A DNA stretch of 52,830 bases from assembly GCF_001039355.2 (NCBI RefSeq), contig NW_019774147.1, positions 268,302 through 321,131 of the forward strand, in the 5' to 3' direction. Shown in pieces: positions 1 to 12,800 of this stretch. This DNA is from Lingula anatina. Lineage: Eukaryota; Brachiopoda; Lingulata; Lingulida; Lingulidae. Both the position numbers and the translations under genes were made by a program. Every line of letters starts with the position of its first letter. The first letter of the stretch is position 1. The notes beneath the pieces are model-generated. The model was not told the DNA's origin, did no database searches, and saw only the letters and a list, made by a program, of their open reading frames with translations.

Positions 1-957
1 GAGTTGGAAAAGCAGTCTAATTGGCTTCTTTTTCTGGAAGTTATACATTTTAGTGAAATATTCATTTTTATCATGTTGGCATATTCATTGTGGGACTCCA
101 AGCTCCCATGGACATGAAGCCAAATGGTAATCAAATTGTCTACATGTCCATGCTATTTATAGTCAATAATCAAAAATTGGTGATAATTATTCTGTAATTT
201 ATTATGTCATGTTACATCAAAATTGACAAAAATCTTTTTGCACTGCTACTACAAACATTATGAAAAGAAAACTGTGTTACTTATTATTATATTCAACTTA
301 CAAGTATGATTTTTAGGATTGGCATGCACTTCAAAATTAGAAAGCCAGCTCAATTGGGTTATCATTTATTATTGAATTTGTGCAGTTTTGTGTGAAATTT
401 CCATTTTTCTCATTCTGGCACTTTCTAAGTGTGAACTAGTTCTCCCATGGGCCTGAAGCCTAACGTTGGTTACACATTTCACTTACATTGGTATTACCTG
501 TTGAGCATAATTAAAATTTGATGTTGAATTTGCAGTTAAGCATAATGTACTTTTGCATCAGAATTGACAGTAGCCTATTTTGTGCATTGTTATTGTCTGC
601 TTTTTGTCTGTACATTTGACAGCTTTGCTGCCTTGTTTTAGAACTTTGCAACAGTAATTTCATCCTCCCTGCAAAAACAGTGCTTAGTTACAAAATACGA
701 AGCAATCATTTTGGTTGCCCTTCAAATTCCCTCTATAGTAAATCATGCTTTAGCTTGGAGGTTTCTATTTTCAAAGACTTTCAATTGATCTCGATAGAGA
801 TATAAAATCATCAGTAGTACTTCTATTCTGCATCATCCATGTGACAGAAGAAGGTTAGTTAAAGCAAAAATACTTTCATTTTAAAGCCAATAAAATTGTA
901 CCACCTTGAAACAATGTCCCATTTGAAACATAAAATGACTGAAGGAGAAAAAATCTT
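1..957. other. Non-coding flank with a diverged tandem duplication
   Basis: No coding exon is visible here. Two segments, about 10-250 and about 342-600, resemble each other at an offset of 330-342 bases. Matching words in the same order include the CAATTGG-like start, CCCATGG(A/G)C(A/C)TGAAG at 106 and 444, and CATCA(A/G)AATTGACA at 215 and 557. The stretch lies beyond the predicted poly(A) signal of the minus-strand R3HCC1L-like gene. Confidence 0.5.
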
Positions 958-963
958 TTTATT
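958..963 (-). terminator. Poly(A) signal of the R3HCC1L-like gene
   Basis: TTTATT on the plus strand reads AATAAA on the minus strand, about 550 bases downstream of the stop codon at 1508-1510. It is the first good hexamer I noticed in the 3' region. Cleavage-site use cannot be seen from sequence alone. Confidence 0.45.
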
Positions 964-1507
964 TTTCAGTTCTATTAAAAGTTTAGATTCTGCTAAAGAG
1001 CATCATTACATCCTTAATACATCAAATATTTAAAAGTCAATATTTTGCACTGCCAAATATTTCACATAACAAGATCTTTAAGCAAGTACAAAGCAAGTTA
1101 TTAAATACACTTAGCTAAATTGCCATCAAGTAAAAATATTTAAAAAATGCAAATTAAAACTTTTTAAAGTTGTGATGTTCTATAATTGAAGTTATGGAAT
1201 GCCCACTGTATTTATAAAAACATAAAATAGAAAATATAATGGGCAAACTTAAAGCAAGAAATGGTTTTTCAAACAATACTTGGTATTACGTTTTCTGTAA
1301 ATTTCCATTTTCAAAAAGAATTTAAATAAGTGGAAAAAAGTGTATTGAGCCATGTTCAGAATAAGTATTTCACTCAAGTTCTAGTGATGGCATTTCAGTA
1401 ACTAATATATAACTTTTTTCTAGCATATCTGGTGGGGTACCTAGAGGGTTGAGGTTAAGCTAGATTTCTGAAGAAATCAAATTGTCTAATATGGCTTCAA
1501 TCATGGG

Positions 1508-3421
1508 TCAGTCGTCTTCTATGTCCATTGCACATCGTCCTCCTATTGTGCCATCCCATGCATCTCGTTTGAGTTTTGACTGCTGCCGTTTACGTTCTAA
1601 AATCAAGAAATTATTGTACTGACATTGACCAAATTATATATATCTTTCAAGCATCAATGTCTCGGATATGTGGTAGCCTACAGCATCATTTACCAAACAT
1701 TTTCAATTTCAAAAATGATAGCACAAGGGTATTGCTTTTGTTATTAAAAGAATCAAATGCAGACAGTGTTTTTCTGCATTTAAAACTTGATGTATCTTTT
1801 ACAAGTATATATTAAACCACAAATTTGACAAATCATTTGGAACCTGCTACTAACTTACTGTAAAGCTTTTTGGAGGTTACATACCTTTTGCTTCTTTCAG
1901 CTGTTTTCTTTCTAGTTCTCTTTTCTCTCTGGGCACATTGGTGGCAATCCCCAGGGCACCTGCTACCAATCTCCTGGCAGCTGCAGCAGTGGTCTCTGGA
2001 CGGGGCTTGTATGGCTGTAAAAATTCTGAATAAAGAACAATTTTTAAGTTCTATAAAAATTACACTTGTTACAATATTTCTAGAATTCATTTCGGTTTGT
2101 GCATAATATTGTAACTTTCCTAAATTAAATTACCTAAAATTCATATAAATTTTATTGTTGAAAACCTCATGCCTATTGGAAATCTCTCGGGACTTTATAG
2201 AACTGCATCAAATGATATTCAATATCTTTATTCTGGTAGTTGCAATGAATTCACATTAAGCATAAACTCAGTTCACTAAGTCCTTACCAGTGCACCTCTT
2301 AGCCTTCACTTTAGTCTGCCTTGTAGCCTGGGAAACTGGACGTGTTTTGAAGAGAGGATGGGTCATGCAGAGAGCATCCTGAGCTGTGAAAAGAAGAGCA
2401 GCAACATGTACATAAAAAGACACAAACTTCACCTGTTGTAATCAGACCATTTATGCTTGTGATTAAACACAACAGACCACATGAAATAACATCAACTAGA
2501 ACGCTTAATTTCACTTTTATATATTTAACATCATGACAAGAATTTTAATGAAGTTAATAAAAATATAAATTTGTTTAATGGCACACAGAGCAATAGCCCA
2601 CTAATGGTGTTGCTGGAGTTTATATAAACATTCCTGCAGTTTTCACTTACCTGCCACAGCACTTGCAAAAACACCTATAGCATGAGTGTCATCAACCCAC
2701 TTGATATCAAACCCCCTACTCCTTTAAGAAAATACATCAATATTTATGTTTCATGAAACAGTATATATAAAGTTACACATATATTTTCTATGTGAATTAA
2801 GGTACGAATTCAATCCAATGTCAGGAATTGTTTGACAACAAAAGAAACAAGCCAGCTGAAGCCAAATTATATTTGGTGCATTATCTGCATCAATACTTCA
2901 TAGTACATCTTTTATTGGTCTTAAGTCCTTGAAATAATTCTAATGACACACTACTTGCTGAGAAATACATGATCAATTTTCTATAGGAACAGGTCACATT
3001 TATAGGAAGTGTCACTTCTGAATAACAAAAGGATTAGGAACGACTAAACAAAACACCATTTTATGTCATAAAATTGAAAAGAACTTACATAAAAGCCTGA
3101 AATGCAGTTATAAGATCCCTTGTTTCAAATTCTTTTGGGAAGTCATATATTTCTATGAGATGCCCATACACTGGAAAAATAAAAATTTGGTACAATTTTC
3201 AACAAATTAATTTCATCAAATCAGTAAAATATGTGTCATTTATTATTTTGAAGCACTTTTTATAAGGTCCCATTACTTACACTCCTGGTCCAACTCTGGG
3301 TCTTTAGGCTGGAAGTTGAGGTAATCAAACTGAGGTTTTTGTACCTTCACCTTCCCCACTGCGACGGTCAACTGAAAATATTAATAAGACCAAGGCATAA
3401 TGCTCAAAAATCCCAAATCAT

Positions 3422-3468
<47 letters not shown>

Positions 3469-6400
3469 TCTGATCACTAAATGAAAGATGACAAATTTAA
3501 ATATATTCATTCAATAGGGTAATAAAGGGTAATAATAAAATTATTTATTTTCCTTCAAAAATTAGATACCTGCATTCCTGTTATAAAGTTGTAAATTAAG
3601 ATATTACTAAATAATTTTAAAATCTTTATGAAATAATTTTACCAATAATGACATTACACTAAATCCTGCTACAGTCAACTGAAAATATTAATAAGACCAT
3701 GTCCTAATGCTCAAAATTCCCAAATTATTATATATATATATGAAATTCTGGTCATTTTTCTCACCTCCTCCATTAACTTAGGATCTAGACACTCTCCATC
3801 ATCATCAAACATTTTATCCCATGAATCTTCAGCTTCTTCTTCATCTTCATCTTGAGTTTGTTCTACATTTTCTTCACTGACATAACTGGTATTACATGTA
3901 GTTACCAACAGATTTTCTTCATGTAAAGATTTGTCAGATATTGGGTTAGTACAATTCTTGTCTATAAGATCATCTTTTTCTGAGAATTCTACTTTATTTA
4001 TATTGTTTATTTCAGTTGGCATTCTATTTGTTTCATTAATGTGTTCAGGAATTGGTTCATTTTTCATTTCTAATACTTCATCTTCTTTTTGAAGTTCCTG
4101 AGTTGTTTCCTCAGAGCAAACCCCATTGTGGTATGTGTCCCTGCATGTATTTGATATGGTTTCCTCTTTATTAACATTTTCCTCTGTTAAACAATCTGTT
4201 GACTGTTGAAAGTGAACCGTTTCCCCCCTTAAGTCTACTGGTAAGGACTCCCCCTCTATAAGAGTATTCTCTTCAGACCCTGAATAATTCATAAGCAAGA
4301 CAGTTGTTTCCTCCTCCAATCTTTGGGCACAAGGCTGTTCCATTTCTACATGATCAGTCTCACCCTGGACACTCTGCTGTGCATCACTATACACAGAGTC
4401 CGAAGATTCTGCCCCTTTAAGTGTTTCTCCTATATGTACATCTGACTGTACATCAACATCTTTGTCCTTGTCATCTTCGTTTATGTTACTTGAATTTAAT
4501 AGCATTTCCACTGTGGAGGTTTCACCCTTGTTTAGAGATGTAGGTAACTCCAACTCATTACATACTACATCCTCCTTTTGTACTAATGGCAATGCATTTT
4601 TGCCATCAGATGTTGAACTAAACTCATCATCCACAGTTTGATTGATTGGACTTCTTCTTTCGACAGGAGATGCTTCCATTTTCCCAGAATGTTCTAATGG
4701 CGACCTGGAGTGCTGTTTGTGTTTGTTATTCAACTTCCTTTTTCTGTTTCCCTTTTCTTCACCAACTAGGGAATTTGAGAGATTATCCTCTGATTTTGAA
4801 TTATGTTTATGTTTTTTGTGCTTACAGGTTTTTAATTTTGTCAGTTCTAATTCTCTTAAAGAGTCATTTTTGTCATATGAATTGATCACAGATATTCCAC
4901 TTGAACTTTCTCCAAAATTTCTTTCATTTTCAGATTTAATGGGTTTGTCTTGCACAGCTATAGCATTTCCCCCTTTGGGTTCTTCAACTGGTCTAGTTTC
5001 ATTAGTTTCATCTGTTGTATCAACTTTAATACCATCTTCTGAAGAAGCATCTTGTGCTTGCTGCCTTCTTTGTCTAGGTACATATACCTGAGCACTAGGT
5101 CTTGATTTCCGGGATCTACCAAGTTGTGGTACTTGAAATGCTGCAGTCTCACTTTCTGCTGCATCCTCCAAGGTTTTTACACGTTGTTGGGTAGGCACAT
5201 TCTCCCGAGAATTTTCCCTAGAAGCATGTGTAGCTTGCCAATGAAGCTGATTATCTATATCAGTTGGTAAAGGTGAAACATCTTGTGTACGTCTCCCTCT
5301 TGGTACATAAACTTGCACTTCTGGTCGCTTTGTTCTTGTTCTATTGTATCATGAAACATTGGAACAAAATATCTATTATCTTGCAAAAGATAAAATTAAT
5401 GCAATATAACTCATTATATGAGGCACATAACATTCTATAACCATGTTAACAGGGTTGAATATCAATATGTAACTTTACTAGCAAGTCCACTGTCAAGTTT
5501 TTGAAGGTATTGGGAGTGTATTACTGGCACAAAACAGTCCATTTCATGGAATTTGATCACTTTTCAATTTTTTAAAATTAATGTTCAATTTCAACTCCAA
5601 TTCACTTGGATACAAAAATTTAGATCCCTATATGTATTTCACTTAACCTACCTCTTCTTTTCATCATCCTTATTTTTCCTTCTCTGTGACAGTGGAGATT
5701 CTGATGAGGTTCTGTTTCTAGTCTTGGACTGTTCTACTGGAAAATCTTCACTTGCAGGTTTACTGTTCTTTTTGTCTCTGCCTTGTACTTTCGCAATTCT
5801 GTCATTCTCCATCTGAAAGCCCCTGCAATAATAACAAGAAGTAAACAATTTTACTGGACTTGATCTTTTAAAAACATTGTTTGGTTATCATACTGACTGC
5901 ATGACAGTCATGTTGGACATAATTACTCACAAAAATGAAGAGAATTTTTCAGTTTTCAGTAGATTTCCTGGTCGACAATTAATTTATTAACAATTTTTGC
6001 CATTACTGGACACAACAGCACTTACTTTATCTATCAATGGCATGATCAGAACTAGACTAACAGACATGCAACTAGACTGGCATCACAAGTCAAATAACAC
6101 ACAGGTGCCCCATAAAGCAGAATATCAAACCAAATTGTAAAATCTACCTAGTTGAAGGCTTAACATGTTATCAATAAGGATAGTTTCTAAGTTACATGTA
6201 GGCTGTTTGAAAACATGCCTTTACTGCGAAACTCTAATGTTTAATTTGGAAGATTCTGTCAGGGTGAATTTAACATACATGTACCTCAGTACTGTGAGTT
6301 GGTGACAGACAGTAGTTCTCCTGTCTTCTCCTTCTCCTATTGAAAAACTACACAAATCTTGGAAATCTTCTGTAGCTTTGTGAATTAATAAACGATGATA

Positions 6401-6995
6401 GTTGTCTACTGGAGGAAAGACCAGGACACTGCAAAGAAAAAATCAGTCCATTAAACTAGATGTCATGAACACAGCCTTTTACTATTACCATTATTGAATT
6501 TATATTATTTGCAAATTAACAAACATGTATCCTACATAGATCATATAACTTAATACATTTGCAAAAGACATTGTGACTAATTAAATATAGATCTACTGAC
6601 TTATTCATTTAGAAGAAAAAATGTAATAAGTCTGAACAAGACAGAAATGTTTTATGATTTATTGATATAATTTAGTTACATATTACTGACATCATTCTAA
6701 CCTATAAAAAATGTTTAGTTATTGCACAGCATCAATAACTACATTTTATGTTTACAATAATTTTCATTCTGTTAATTTATTCTATTAATTGCAAATATTG
6801 TTAAGTATATGTTCTTACCTGTCAACTGTTGCTTTTTGTAAGAAAAAGCCAATATCTGACGTAACTAGCTGAAAAAAGTCACTGTCTTCTTGGCTTAAGT
6901 AACGCCGCTCCAGGTAGACAGCCAGTGTGCCCCTTTTTTTTACTGGAATGCCACAGTTTCCTTGGTGGGCTGCATGCAGCTGGGGTGATTTTAGT
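1508..6995 (-). CDS. R3HCC1L: R3H and coiled-coil domain containing 1-like protein (R3HCC1L); first exon not found
   Basis: Exons on the minus strand: 6819-6995, 6285-6428, 5652-5822, 3765-5340, 3281-3371, 3089-3170, 2651-2721, about 2277/2288-2383, 1885-2014, 1508-1596. Together they encode about 870 residues. The first two exons hold an R3H domain (FFQLVTSDIGFFLQ, then VLVFPPVDNYHRLLIHKA), which in this family binds single-stranded nucleic acid. The 1.6-kb exon is acidic and low complexity. It contains the family motifs VYVPRGRR and, near its end, DSWDKMFDDDGECLDP. The following exons form the conserved C-terminal RRM-like region (HLIEIYDFPKEFETRDL, IKWVDDTHAIGVF, RPETTAAAARRLV) and a charged coiled coil. 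The 6995 exon starts in phase 2 and has no Met, so an upstream coding exon is missing. The strong donor after 2288 leaves the wrong phase for 2014; a weak donor after 2277 restores it. The molecular role of the family is poorly known. Confidence 0.85.
3422..3468. repeat. (CT)n-(TA)n microsatellite
   Basis: Compound dinucleotide tract in an intron of the R3HCC1L-like gene. A second short TA tract lies near 3728-3740, just downstream of the large exon's donor. Confidence 0.9.
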
Positions 6996-7769
6996 CTGTA
7001 ATTTTGAAAATAAAATAAATTCCAAGAATAATTATAATTTATACTTGTTACATTTGCACGATCAAACCAGTTTCCGATTGAAAAACACATTCATTAAAAA
7101 AAATCCCGTTATTTTTAAGTTCAAAATACACCATACTAATACATATTAATTTTTGGATTTATGTTATTACTTATATCAAAAACAGTCTTGTGAGACCCGT
7201 CATGCCGTGGTTCAAGTGCAATGAATCTGCCGTTGAACTGTGTAAACACGGTTGATGTTAAAGATGTCACCGAAGCACATTAGGAGGTTCTGGTAAATTA
7301 GAACAATCTAATTTCTTGTGTATAATAGAACAAAAACAAAAGGGCAATAACCACTCCCTTAATTTCAAAAATTTACATTCACCACACTGAGCAGGAAATT
7401 TATGATAGCATACCAACCTTCTTTTGCAGATGTTTGTGTTGTACGTCAGAGATAAAGCGGCCTTGGGACTACAGTAAAACTACCGAAATTTATTAGTTTT
7501 TCCTTATTTCCTTACAGGCTGGATGTGAAGCTTTTCTGTATGTTAAGCAGTGCAAATTCATATAATAAAAAGAATTACGGAAGTTTTTTAAACGATCTAA
7601 AATACACTTGCAAGAGTCTGCCTAAAGTGTTAATTACATGCATGACGTCATCAGATACTGTGTAGACAAACAACATGTGCGAGATGGAGTTGGGAGCGAC
7701 CTTCAAAGTTGATTAACGTTAGAAGAAATACTTAAAGCCACGACCACAGGATGTGACAGCTCAGTAACG
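6996..7769. promoter_or_regulatory. Shared upstream region of R3HCC1L-like and TIR-SLOG genes
   Basis: The minus-strand gene's first recognised exon begins at 6995 and the plus-strand TIR-SLOG gene starts at 7770, so the two are divergent. The interval must hold the missing first exon of the R3HCC1L-like gene and probably a two-way promoter. The part around 7420-7770 has more CpG (for example ACGTCAG, ACGTCATC) than the surrounding introns. I could not assign a TATA box or an initiator. Confidence 0.4.
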
Positions 7770-9830
7770 ATGTCGAAATACGTGAAAGTAGACCAACATG
7801 TACGTGATAGTGTCAACAGTGAAGCCGGTAAGTATTTTTGACTGGAGCATACTACCTGTAGCTACATACACGGTATGTACATTTATGGATCAAACGACTG
7901 AGCTTCAGCAACGTTAATTTAGAAAGAGCTGAGATTAGCATTTTTTGTGATATTTTTCCATTTTCGTCCTTGAGGAAAGAATTTATTCTAGATTTGTTTC
8001 AACTGCATTTCAGTGATATATATACTGGTATTTTTTTTTCTTGTAAAGTAGAAATTATCTACTAATTTTGCCGTAAATTTGAAATAATCCGGCAGGACTC
8101 GCCATACCTGTCATACGTACTTTTGGCGTCACTTGCCCGGTGCAAGTGGGTTCTGGCGTTAGGCAACCAGAATTTATGTCGTTTTTGCCTGCAAACGCAA
8201 GTCACTTTCTCATGAATCATTTGTCCGACGTACATGTAAATTCTGTGTTTTCCCTGTATAATTTCCATCACCTACCAGTAAAGAAAATCTGATCAAAACA
8301 TTACTTGGGTTCTCCACTTTGTCTCATCACCCATCTTGGTCCTATCATCACTGTGCCACCTTATATGAACAACCCTTTAATTCTACTTTATTAATATGCA
8401 GGGTGTTCTCCAGCATGCTCTATGGTCAGTTTGCCCACTGAACATCTTTTTTTATATTGGCTAGTTTTTGTTTATGTCATAAATTCAGGAAAATTCTTTT
8501 TGGTGGGTAAACTTATGAAAAAGTTCTGTAGGATCCTATATATTATGAAGAGTTGAAAAATATTATTTTGTTGATTGACTTGTTACATGTAAGTATGTAC
8601 TGAGTATGGTTTATTTGTAGTTATTTTGCTTATGATCTTAATTGATTAATTTGGTTATTTTTATTTCATGTTGCCTGGTGAGCCTTTTGTAAAAATTATT
8701 ATAACGCAGTGTATAATGGTAATTTTTTCTCTCTATATATAGATTCAGTTGAAGATGATTTTTTGATTGGTGTCCATCTATGTAACAAGGAACGTTCACC
8801 AGGGACTATTCCGTATGCAGGGGCTCATACAAGGAAGGTCACAAATGCTGGACAGCCTGATGGTGTATGTCTTGGAATATTAATCACAAAGCCCTCAGAA
8901 CTTACAAGCATTGCACGCCTTCGTACCCTGATATGTAACCAAATCAGCCCTCTGCCTGTGGCATTCAAGTTCCAAACAAAACAAGGGTAAGTGGTTTTCA
9001 GTAACAATATAATTGAATAGTTTTTTAGACCTTAATATAAATAAACACACAAATAACATCATGCAGACTGTGTATACATTGATGTTAATTAAGTTAAGTA
9101 GACTTTAAGTTTGATTTAAAGATAGCTGTAAATAACACTCCTAGCTGAAGCTATTATGAAGAACTATGCTCTTAAAATCTGTGTATTTGAAAATGTGTTA
9201 AGTACCTCTGTCAGGGGAGTGGTTGATGGAGATGGATTTAATGCTTCACTTCATAAGCAACATTTATTATAACAGTGGGAAAATGGGAGGCCTGAAGATA
9301 TTGACCAGTCTTGTTTCTGGCCCATAACTGTAACACATTGCATGTATATATGATGAGGTAATTACTTCGTTTTTTTTTTTTCCTAATTTTCATTTAGATA
9401 CTTCTTGAATCAAACATTCCAATCTGTATTTTTTTTATGATGTACCCATTATAACTAAAGAAAAACTCAATAAATTTATTTTATAGATTTGGTTGAAATC
9501 TAATTTTTAGATGGCCAGTATTGCGGAATCAAGAGGCAGATATTGCAGCAAAGAAGGTTATATCCCAAAGAAATACTGTGGTCATAGAAAGGTGCTTTGG
9601 TAGGTAATGAATGAAATATGAAAACTTATCCCCACTCCCCCCAGAGAGTATGGTATAATGGTATAATTTGATCTATTTTACCAATAATGGATGGCAATCA
9701 TTTTGTAGCCTTGGAATGATCACTTTTCTTTTTTATGATTTTACAGAAAGATTATCACTATAAGTCAAGTTTTGATATGTCAAAGTACAAAATTATATCT
9801 AAATTAGATTTCTAGATGGCCAAATTATTA

Positions 9831-9881
<51 letters not shown>

Positions 9882-12800
9882 CCAAGCCAAGGATAGGTAT
9901 ACAGATGTTAAATGGCTACTCATTAGGATTTGTATTTATTGATTTAAAGAGCAGCCTAAGATGTTTGAGGCTTGAAATGTCAGCACAGGTAATTTTTCTC
10001 CTGATATTTTGCATAAGTACACATACCTGGTAATGCTATGTGCTAAAACAATTACTAGTAAAAACTTGTATTTTGAGTCAGTTGTACAGGTGTCAAAAAG
10101 TTTTGCATTTGTTCAATTGATTTTTAGTTGAAAAAGGCTCTAGACTACAACTTTTTAAAGTACAGATGCATATTGACAGTAAACCAGTTTTCATGTGATG
10201 ATCATTTGGTGTATGGTTTGTAAACAATTATTTTTTTTTCACTAGATGGAAGGTTTTCAAAACATCCAGTTTTTAGATGGGAATGGCTGGCCAATTACTC
10301 TACAGCAGGAAAACCAGCTAAATGTGCTTGATATTCTTACTGATTCTCATATCACTGTCCGTCAGCAGAGATCCCTGGAATCGATGCTTAGTAATTGTTC
10401 AGAGGAGAGCAGTTCATACCAATACTTGCTTGATGTCCCCTTAAAAAAGAAAAAGAAAGGGTAAGTCCATGTGTTGGTTTATATCGTTGTTATGTACAGC
10501 CTTTTACATATACATATGGGATGAATGTCCTAAACTTATATAATTTTGTAGGTTTAGTTCAAGCGTGGGCTCGAAATAGGACATTACTTTTTAGACTTAC
10601 TTAGTGGATAACGCAATCCAAAGATTCCATGGTTCGTGTCAGATTTGGTGAGGTCGCGCAAAGAAAACCCAAGTCCACATAATGACCAGTTAAATGGTTT
10701 ATTGGTTGATGCTCTCCAACTACATCATCTACGTGAAGTCTCCAACTTCTAAGCCGTCTCCCATGGCTTTGTCGAGCGGTCTCTTTCGAGTCTCTCTCCG
10801 ATATTAATTCTGAACGTCTTTTATACATATTTCTTATCAATGGTGGATTCTGTGCTGCATTATTTGGCGGTGTTCACTGATTTTAATTACGCAAATTGCA
10901 CACGTCCACTTACGTTGCATAATTACAGGTAAGGCCATAAAACGAGTCGAGTGCACAAGCAAGCGACTCCAATCAAATTAATTAACAAGTCTGGAGATAA
11001 TATTTGTGAACTGAACACTGTGCATCCATCCCATATTTGAAAACACTTTGAAGTGAGTATATGTGTGTTTACATGCATGTGCATGCATGGGTTTATGCAT
11101 TCATATTTGAGGATGAGAAACGAAACTCTTGCTCAGTTTATCTATAGTTGGTATTTGTGTGATGCCATATGCAGCAACTTTAACTGAACCCAGATGGCTT
11201 ACAAAATGGGGGGGCTGGGCAGGCCAGGTGCCAAGAATAATATGCAGTCATATGAAAAATCTTGAGTTCGAATTCCACCAATATTNTTTGGAACGGTGGC
11301 CTGAAAACTCGCTTTGACGAATCATGGGGCGAGTTTCAATTGGGCACACTTTCTTGCGTTCGGAAAATTTAAATTGTGCCCAAGGTGAGTTTACCGATCG
11401 TTCGTACAGAACGGAGACAAAAAATTCAGATTCAGAGAAAAAACGTTTCGTTCGTAATTATTGCGGCGTTCGTATAGATTGGAGAATTACCGTACAACTT
11501 TTTAAAGTACAGATGCATATTGACAGTAAACCAGTTTTCATGTGATGATCATTTGGTGTATGGTTTGTAAACAATTATTTTTTTTCACTAGATGGAAGGT
11601 TTTCAAAACATCCAGTTTTTAGATGGGAATGGCTGGCCAATTACTCTACAGCAGGAAAACCAGCTAAATGTGCTTGATATTCTTACTGATTCTCATATCA
11701 CTGTCCATCAGCAGAGATCCCTGGAATCGATGCTTAGTAATTGTTCAGAGGAGAGCAGTTCATACCAATACTTGCTTGATGTCCCCTTAAAAAAGAAAAA
11801 GAAAGGGTAAGTCTATGTGTTGGTTTATATCGTTGTTATGTACAGCCTTTTACATATACATATGGGATGAATGTCCTAAACTTATATAATTTTGTACGTT
11901 TAGTTCAAGCGTGGGCTCGAAATAGGACATTACGTTTTAGACTTACTTAGTGGATAACGCAATCCAAAGATTCCATGGTTCGTGTCAGATTTCGGTGAGG
12001 TCGCACAAAGAAAACCCAAGTCCACATAATGACCAGTTAAATGGTTTATTGGTTGATGCTCTCCAACTACATCATCTACGTGAAGTCTCCAACTTCTAAG
12101 CCGTCTCCCATGGCTTTGTCGAGCGGTCTCTTTCGAGTCTCTCTCCGATATTAATTCTGAACGTCTTTTATACATATTTCTTATCAATGGTGGATTCTGT
12201 GCTGCATTATTTGGCGGTGTTCACTGATTTTAATTACGCAAATTGCACACATCCACTTACATTGCATAATTACAGGTAAGGCCATAAAACGAGTCGAGTG
12301 CACAAGCAAGCGACTCCAATCAAATTAATTAACAAGTCTGGAGATAATATTTGTGAACTGAACACTGTGCATCCATCCCATATTTGAAAAAACTTTGAAG
12401 TGAGTATATGTGTGTTTACATGCATGTGCATGCATGGGTTTATGCATTCATATTTGAGGATGAGAAACGAAACTCTTGCTCAGTTTATCTATAGTTGGTA
12501 TTTGTGTGATGCCATATGCAGCAACTTTAACTGAACCCAGATGGCTTACAAAATGGGGGGGCTGGGCAGGCCAGGTGCCAAAAATAATATGCAGTCATAT
12601 GGAAAAACTTGAGTTCGAATTCCACCAATATTTCATTGAACATTTTAAAGCCCTACAGATGTTCCTTTAGGTATTGATCCTTTAGGTATTGGTTCTTATT
12701 TACCTGCTCTTATAAATTATTGTTCTAAAAGCAAATTTTGGCTATGCTGCTCTGAATTAGCTGCGTATTTAATCATTTGCTACTTAGTTTTCCCAATTTT

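Noticed and set aside
1833-2090. Cysteine-rich 85-residue minus-strand frame (CCSCQ…CHQCAQ)
   Set aside because: It is the wrong frame of the R3HCC1L-like exon 1885-2014. The frame giving RPETTAAAARRLV fits the family and continues in phase to the final exon.
10601-12187. Minus-strand frames of 79 and 85 residues in the duplicated intron
   Set aside because: Their agreement only reflects the recent duplication. There is no recognised domain, splice context or independent conservation.
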